NCBI GenBank assembly: GCA_004194705.1
Contig: SADC01000318.1
Location: 124,001 to 188,000 of the forward strand
Length of the DNA stretch: 64,000 bases
Direction of reading: 5' to 3'
From: Ditylenchus dipsaci
Lineage: Eukaryota; Nematoda; Chromadorea; Rhabditida; Anguinidae
The translations under genes were made by a program, and so were the position numbers. The notes under the pieces are model-generated. The model saw only the letters and a list, made by a program, of their open reading frames with translations, ran no database searches and was not told the DNA's origin. Below are positions 22,601-31,600 of this stretch, piece after piece (positions within the stretch are counted from its first letter, which is position 1; the number at the start of each line of letters is the position of its first letter).

Positions 22601-25600
22601 CAGGGAGCGAAGCGACCTGCTGGACACCGCATGTGCGGTGGCGCGCCTTCTAGTAGGCCACTACTATTGCTTGGTTAATTGCTTGATAAATAAATCAGCT
22701 CCAATGTCCAAGCAAACTAAGCCAAGCAAACTATGTATGAATTCGTATTTGTGTAAATAAAGCTATCCATTTAGCAATGTACAGAATTTTCTTTAAAATA
22801 CCAAAGCCGTCGCCGGCAATGATAATTTTACAAGTTAAATGCTCGCGGGACACTTTTTTCATTGCAAAAATATTCGGGGTTATTTTTCAATAAACTAAAC
22901 TCAAAAAGACAACGCAAGGATTGGGAATCGGGAATCGAACTGACTAACAAATTTTGACCAGCCACTGCTCCTTCACCATTACACTGCAAATTAAATTGTT
23001 GAGAAATACTTTTTCTAGCGCAATTAATTTTATTTTGCAAACAATTGTCGATTCAAAAAAATAATGTCAAACATTTTCGGAATAAAAATAGCGTCCCGCG
23101 CACACTCAAACGTGAAAATTCTTATTTACGGCTCACAGCGTGCCAAAACATTTTATGCTGTCAACTACACATTGGCGTTGTGTTATTTTTATTTTTTTCG
23201 TTAATTTTTGAAATTTTAACGCTTATTTTCGATTTTTTTAAAAATTTTTGTGCAACCTTTTCGATTGATATGGTCTTTTAATATTATGAAAAGATTATGA
23301 CCAGAATATGACCGAAAAAAAGTTTACGACCGGTAATATTACCGGTAATATTGCCGCAAAAGATTATGACCGGTAATTAACCCAACTCTACTCAAAAACC
23401 ACATTTAAAAATAAAAAAACTAGTATTAATTCTTTCGTGTCGAGACTACTTGCTTAACGGACCTTTTCTCTTCCTCATAATTTCAAAGGTTTGAATGCGC
23501 GCGGGACCACATAGATTTTATCAATATTGTTTTCAAATTATTTTTTTAACAAGGTGGATTGGCGCTTTACAGGCGCTTGGTAAATAACTACAATTGTTGT
23601 AACTACAAAACACTTCAGCTTCTTTTTTATCGGAACATCTTAGGAGCCTCTTAGTGATCTATTACTCAGAAGCTACCTATCTACCTACCCACCACCACTG
23701 GACACCTACCTACCCTATAAGAACACATACTATATGTTCAACACCACTTGTAAATCTTAGAATTGCGGCACCGGCACCAGCTCACGGCACCGGCTCACGG
23801 CACCGACCCTCAAAAATTTCGGCATCGGGGCACTTACAACACTGTCCACCACACACAAAAGAAATTAAAAATTGAATGATAAGTTTCAACTTCTTTTCGA
23901 TACAAAAACATTTTAATTTACTGAAGTTTAGTGTTTACTGTGGTCCTGATTTGGTGGATCCTAATCTTAAAATAGATAAGGCTCCGACGGAAGTCTTTGT
24001 GTGCATGATATCTTTTTTTTCATATGACAGCCAAGATGCGGCGCTACAACGTAACAGAGATTTTTTTGAGGTTTTGCTTTCGAAAAGTCCAAAAAACCCG
24101 ATCTATCAAAAATGTGACTAACAAACAAACATAGTCCAAATACTATATAGAGATTGCATTTTAAATTTTAAACGTTATGCTCTATTCTATATGAGTCACT
24201 TATCGGCAATGATAGTTGTGGACCAGTGAAAGTCGGTTAAGTTGTCCGATCCGGCAATGTCGAGCGACGTTAGGCTCGACTAGTCGTAAAAGCCCAAGTC
24301 TAAACAATGACCACAAACAAAACAATTAGAAATTATTATTGACAAAATCGATGTGGTCACGCGCGCATTCGAACCTTTCGAATTGCCATGATAAGGAAGA
24401 AATAGGGTCCTTTAACAGCTTTACCCCTCCTTTAAATAATGCATTTAACAGCCAAAAAATTCGAAAGGAGCGAATACAAATAGAATGGTACAAAAAGTAC
24501 CAAACGACCCTACGTCATTACCCTCTCCCTTTTTCTTTTTCATAGTTAAAAAAGGTAAGCAGCACTGTGATCACCGCTGTTAGCTTGTTAAAAAACCCAA
24601 GCGAACTAACCCATAAATGCTGTCATTGATGACTTGAGGCTTAAGGTGGCAAGCAAATTCTTCCAAACCTCCAACAACTTGACCCTGATGATTGATATTT
24701 TATTAAATTTTGTCCAACTCTTCAAAAATAAAATACCTGGTGGTGCGATCTGTGGAACTGAACAGTTTCACCAAACAAGGCACTATTCTGTACTGATACT
24801 CCTCCTCTTCCAGCAATTTCCCTAGTTTGAACATGGGGCTAGGATTACTGAACCTGCATCTCCATATTCATAGGTCTAAAGAGAGATAAGTTTATGGTCT
24901 ATTTCCACACATTCTAAATTATCCCAAATTTAGAATTTAGGTTAATTTGGGATAATAATTAAAATTAGTTAACTTGTTCATGTTTGACTCAGTGGTAAAT
25001 TTTCTCGTTACACCACGGTAAAAGTTTTATACATATAATATATGACTAGAGACAGAAACGGGTCGGGGACCCGATCGGGGCCCCAACCCGCTCGAGTCGA
25101 TTTTGGGCCAAAACTCCGACCCCGAAATTTTTGAGGCCCCGATTTATCTAAGTAAAAGCTCGAAATAATACCGTTCCGTCATTTTTTTCAAGTTCATTCG
25201 TTTGATTTGTTGTTTTTCGTCTTTTTCATGTTTTTCGTGCAGTCTTTTGTGTGCATTTGTGTTGTACTTAGTCAGTTTTTGAAGATAAACATCGATGTGT
25301 AATACTGGGCTAATCACGCATTTTATATTGATTTGAGAACAGCGATCAAACTTCTCCTAAGTAAATTTGGGTCTACTGGAGTTGCCGATTCCAAAAAAAC
25401 AGCATGGTCCCCTGTTATTTTTTGTTTAGCTTGGGGGACCAAGTGGTTTTTGGCGCCGACAACTCCAGTAGAACCATAAATTTTATACGCTAAAAAGATG
25501 TTTTCTGACATTTTCCTACATAAAAAATATTGGACGCTACTCGGTAATACAAACAGCCCCCCACCCCCAAAAAAGCTACTCGGTTATAACCCCCCCCCCC

Positions 25601-28600
25601 CCCCCAAAATCAAGTTTTTTAGGACTGGTCAAAACACATTTTTAAGCAATAATTTCGCCATAAAAGGTCCAGAAAAGCAATTTAAAAGGGATTATGGGCT
25701 GTATTGGGAGGGAAGGGAATAATACAGGGGCCACTTTTTTTAGCTGCTTTACCATGTTTTTCAACTCGGGCCGTGGCAAAAATAGACTCTATATGCATTT
25801 TATGATCAAGTGTACTTCTCGGAATCATGTCTAAGGTAAGTGCGTGCGCACATCTCTAACTCTCAAACCCCCTGCGCCCCCTTCGGGGGCGCATGGGGCT
25901 GGGGAGTTGGAGTTGAGATGCGCACACCCACATACCTTAGACACAAATCACTCGAAAGTGACTCTGGATGCATGAAAAAACATGCATACCAGAGTTATTT
26001 ATGCGGTAGTCCCCAGCATTCAAAACCATGTTCAACATCTTTGATTTTTCGGCCGAAAAGGTTCTCCCCTATTTTCCAACCTGAGGCTACGAGCCAGAGG
26101 CTCAGCCATCCAAAAGTTAAACGACCACCATCAGGATTCACCCGGCTGATCGGTCCGATCATTTCAAGTCCTTATACTTTTACGTGCACCACAAGTGGCT
26201 GGGTTTGAAAGTGACTTCAACGCTTAGAGAATTAATACTCTTTGGTACTTATAGGCACTATAAAAGTGCCCCCTGTTTTGTCCCTCCCCTCCCAATACAG
26301 CCCTTGAACCCTATTTTAATTGCTTTTCTGGTCCTTTTATGGCAAAATTATTGCTTAAAAATGTGTTTTGACCACTCCTGAAAATCTTGATTTTGGGGGG
26401 GGGGGGGGTATAACCGAGTAGCTCCTAGGATTGGGGGGGGGGGTGGATATTCCCGAGTAGCACTTTTTTGGGGGGGGGGGGGGGGGTTATAACCGAGAAG
26501 CGCCAAATATTGATAAGAGTTCGGACTGAACTAACGGGTGTGTAATAAGTTCGGAATGGATTTTCAAAGCCCTATTTTTCAACATTTTTATTATCGCATG
26601 TTTTAAAACTTAGTACCATTCGAAAGCCCTGATTCTCCTCTTTCAAACGACATATCACAATTTTATTTCACTCAAATTATTTCACTCACAATTTTATTGC
26701 CTCCCGAAGTTTGGTACTCAGAAAAACCAGTACATTTCTTAAAACATTTTATACTTAGTGAAAATATGATGATGTACACTCGTTCAAAACTTTATTCGAC
26801 GCAGAATAAGTAACTTTTTCTAACGAGTACAAAAATTTCATAGTCTGTAATAAATTTCGGTGTAAAAAGTATGTTTTTTCAAAAAATCAGCATTTTTCGA
26901 ACACCAATTTTCAGAGTAAAAACCGCCATAAAAATCGGAAATCGGCGTGTACCCCCTTGAATTTTAGTACATTCAAAAAGACATTCCATAGAGCACCTTC
27001 TGGCGAAAAAAACTAGAAAAAATTAGGGAAGGTGAGACGAAAAAAGCTTTTGAAGTTGACTGGTCATCACTAACTCTTTTCAGTTTTTGACGTAAAAATT
27101 TTTTTTTACTAGGAAAACCTGAAATTCTGACACCGGATTCGTGATCAGCGTATCTGAATTGCTTCCAGAACCACTCTTAGAAGTGTACTTTGAATTTCAT
27201 ATTTCAAATTCCTCTCAGTACAATAAATATTTGAATTACTAATAATTGACTTTTTTAAGAGTTTATTATTCCATCTAACTCCAAGCCCCTGCGCCCCCTT
27301 CAGGGAGCAGGGGGCTTGGAGTTGAGATGCGCACACCCACATAACTTAGACACAAATCACTTGAAAGTGACTCTTCGGTAGGCCCCAGTTAACAAAACTA
27401 TTTTAAAATTTCATCTTTTTGGGGTCTCCAAGTACCCTTTCCGCTTGGTTTACCTTGGTCCCCAAGGCAAAAAATTAAATTTTGGTCAAAAATGTTTCTT
27501 TTAAAATCTATTCTTTTAACACCCCAAACATCTATTTTTGACTAAATTTTACCTGAATGAGTTTAGGAAGTATTTTGTTTTTGGCGACATCCTCAGGGAA
27601 TATGTCCAGACTATCTTTGAGGTTGGTGAAGAAGTGTTGCTTGTCGCTGGAATCCTTCAGCTGAAACTCTTCCAGGAAGAGCAGGGTATCCACAAACTTG
27701 TTTTTCATGAAACCACCCACGGAGCGGCATTCTAAACCAGGTCTTGAATCACTTGCAGGATCAATTCAAATGTACCAGCAAGCAGATCCTGAACAGCCAC
27801 TGTTTTGGACCTGGAGTCCAGCTGTTTGTACAGGAATGCAGCCTTTTGGGTATCCGGCCTATTGACCTGCTATCTGACAGGTCCGACTTGAAACCATTAA
27901 AAATTTGCCTAAATTTGGTTTGTGGGCTTTGTTTTACAAGTAAAAGTTGAATTATTACCATATAACAGCGGCCAAATCGTTAAGGTCAGCTTGAGGAGAA
28001 CTGAAAAATATTTACAGTCGAACCTCGAACCCCTTGGAGGACGGAAAAAATGTTCGTTATATCGAGGGTTCGTTGTATCGAGGTTCGACTGTAATTATAA
28101 TCTGGAAGGACAAGTCAAACTAGGTGCAGCTTCGAATTTTATCCGACAGTAGCATCCCACAACTATTATGACGTTATGATTTTGAACCATTTCTTGAATG
28201 GGAGTGCCACACAGTGTGTCAAAATTCAAAAGTCGCAAACTTGCTGTGGCAACCGGTTTTGTATAAAATTTGAATTTTTTTCATTTTTTCTGTGAAATAT
28301 TTCGGATTTTTGAAAATTATCGAAGTACCATAAGTTATTTATTATATAATAACTTTCAATAGCTCAAATCAGACCACATTTAGAAATTCTTCCAAAGTCG
28401 ACCCTTAAATTTGGTCATGTTGACCCCCAAGGGGTAGTACATGATTTCAAACCGAATTTTTTTTCGAATTTTCTGAATTCAAACTTTACCAATGCTTTTA
28501 CAAACGCTTTAAAATAAAAAAACACAAAATTCGACGATTGATCAGAGGGTCCTTGAGTAACTATTCAAAGTTCACTTGGATTTAACCGGAACCTGAAAAC

Positions 28601-31600
28601 TCCACCTAAGTATTCCCAAAGAATTTAGCTCAGCCCAATTGGGTCCATAGACAGAAGTCAACATTGCAATAGACGTGCCGAGTTCTAAGGTACGTTTTTG
28701 GTGCATTAAGATAGCATTAATGGCATTAATGGAGCATTAATTTGGAGCATTAATGGCATCCAGTCTTTTCAGATTACAGTGCATGCCGAAACTGACCAAA
28801 ACGGAAGTGTTCATAAAACCACTAGGTTAATTTAAAAATCGACGACCAATCTTAAAGCCAGATAGACCGTCAGAAAACTGAAGAAAAACTGCAGAACTTC
28901 TTTTTTTACCAAGCCTTTTGTATTTCCAATGAAGTTGCGTGATTTTTTCAAAATTAATAGCGCAAAGTCTAAGCTATCCAATAGTATGAAAATTTTCGTT
29001 AAATGACTTACAATAATCAAAGTCATAAAGAAGAATTAAATAATTAACAAAAAATAATTAAAGTCTGTAAAAAGAGTTAACAAATCAAATGATAGACATT
29101 TTTTTCTCGACATGAAAACCATGAGTTTGCACGTTTTTGATTTTGACACACCGTAGCCCGTCGCCTATGGGTATACTCTTTAAAAGTGTCTACAAAATGG
29201 CTGAATTCAAAAATACATCTTAAAATTCAAAACTTGTTGAGTGCCCTACGAGAAATAACTCGGTAGGTCAGTGGTAAGACAGCGTAAGACGGTGAACATG
29301 TGTCGTCACTTCGATTCCGAGTCGAGGCATATCTTTTATACTCTTTTTACACATTTTATTTCTAGTTTAAATTGATCTGGTACCCACATTTTTTCAATTG
29401 ACAAATACCGGCTGTCCCAAAAATACCCGACGGATTTTTAAACGGCTTTTTTAAGATGATTCTTGCATCCAAAAATTATTTCAATAATATCATTTTGTAG
29501 CTCTTTCCTTCTTCTTTCGAATGGTATATAAAGTTTTATTAGAATATTTTAGAAAAGCCATTATTTGGCTACAAACACATGTGAGGTCATTTCAGGATGT
29601 TGATAGGCATTTTTATCACTTTAATTGATCAAAATTTCAATTGGAAGTTCAAAGCTACAGCAAAATAAAAGCACCATGATGTAGCGCAGTTCAAGAGCTT
29701 CAAAACCCCTTCTACACAGTAGCTTTTATAAATCTGAGTTTTGAGATATGGCTTTTTTGAAAAAATTAAGATCTTGAAAAAGTGACTGAAATTTTAAAAA
29801 AATTTGGAGAAAATTTGATTTTGGTCATTTTTGAGAAAGTGATTTTTTCCAGAAAGCCATATCTCAACACCCAGATTTTTAAAAGGTATTTTGTAAAGTG
29901 GCTTTTGTAGCTCTTGAACTGCGCTACATCATGGTGCTCTGATTTTGCTGTAGCCTTGAACTTTCAATTAAAATTTTGACCAGGTAAAGTGACAATAATG
30001 CGTATCAACATCCTAAAGTGACCTCACATGTGTTTGTAGCCAAATAATGGCTTTTCTAAAATATTCTTATAAAACTTTATATACCATTCGAAAGAGGAAA
30101 GAAAGAGCTACAAAATGATATCATTGAAATGATTTTTGGATGAAAGAACCATCTTAAAAAAGCCGTTTAAAAATCCGTCGGGTACTTTTGGGACACCCGA
30201 TATTCCCATCGGATATTAAAATATTCCCAAAATTTCAAAAATTTCGCATTAGAAAAAGTTGGAAAAGTTTGAAAAATATTGACCTAACCTTTAAATTTCC
30301 CCCGGAAATAAACTAACCTAAAAGTGCGTGTGTTCTGAAAACCGGTGAGCTTCCAGTCTCCAGATGCAGTCACAAAAATGGATTCTCTCAGATTGTTCTG
30401 TACTATTTTCACTTCATTGTGCAGAAATTTCAGGCAGTTCTAAAAAAGTTTGGTGAACAAGTCATAATTTAGCAGCAAATAGAATTTTTACCAAAACTTG
30501 ATAAACACCCCAAGAGACAAACAGCTCTTTTTGAGCATCTGTCAATTTGTGTCGCTCAAATAGTATTCCAGAGGACGGCAGGGTTCTGTGACCAAATAAA
30601 GTGTGTTTTCCACCTAAATACAAACGTTAGACATTTTTAAATCGTATTTTTAAATTCAGAGCCGGCCAGTTCTAGGATTTGTGGATTTTTTAATTACTGC
30701 TTGTAAAAAATTTTAAAAAAATTGGTCCTGTCTACATATCAGGGAGTTTTTTGCGTTGGTTCCCCCAACGCACATTCCCCCGTTTTTTGTAGTTTCTAGG
30801 CTTTAAGGCAAGAGTAGGCCAGCGTATGTTAGAACCGACTCAAATACCTTTTTCTCTTTTTAGTCCGGATAACATGCTTGAGTCCGTTCTAACATACGCT
30901 GGCCTTCCCTTGCCTAAGATTACAAAAAATTGGCCTCGGTTCCTCTTGCTGGTTTTTTATCGTAGTTTTAGGCTTTAGGCTTAAAGGGTTGGCCAGCGTA
31001 TGTTAGGAAGGTCTCAAGCATGTTACCCGAACTACAAAAGAGAAGCTGGAACTTTTTGGGTTAGGGGGGGGGCGGTTTCACTTATTTAAAAATAGTGTTT
31101 AAACGACTCCTAAGTAATTTTTATATGCTTAAAACGATAAAAAAGTTAATTTCTAACATTTTTCCACACAAAAAATGGTATTTTTGAAAAAATTTTTTGA
31201 CTTTTTGCCTTGGGGACCAAGGCAAATTACCTTGTATTAAGGTATTCTACCCAGGATTGTTTAGGCGCCGGCGCTTAAACATATCTGATTATAACATTGA
31301 CATTATTCAATACTGCTTTTCAAAAAATTTTTAAACGCTGCGTTTATATTTCATAAAATCCGCACTGTTATTTTTCAAGCAGTGAAGTTAAAAAACAGTA
31401 AAAAAGAATGATTATTAACGGTATCCGAGATAACCACTACTTAAGCGCCGGTATAAGCGCCGGCTGAGCGCCGGCGCTAACTTTGAACCCGGCGGAACGC
31501 CGGCTAAGCGCCGGCGCCTCAAGTGCCGGCGCTTAGCTGGAGCCGGTTAATTCTGAACCCGCCGGAGCACCAAACATATAGAAACTCTGGTATGCATACA

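Larger units (their letters stand above)
20765..23390. mobile_element. 2.6-kb hAT-like element, TSD CTCAAAAA, in a SCYL1 intron
   Basis: TSD CTCAAAAA at 20757-20764 and 23391-23398. Ends TAGAGTTGGGTAACGG and, reversed, TAGAGTTGGGTTAATTACC. Subterminal GGTAATATTACCGG and GATTATGACC repeats. The interior contains a nested foldback (20866-21117), a GCCCAAATTGGGCC array (21778-22530) and a SINE-like piece (22880-22990). No transposase frame recognised. Confidence 0.85.

Noticed and set aside
29255..29335. Functional tRNA gene
   Set aside because: A- and B-boxes are present but acceptor and anticodon stems do not pair; a SINE head is the better reading.
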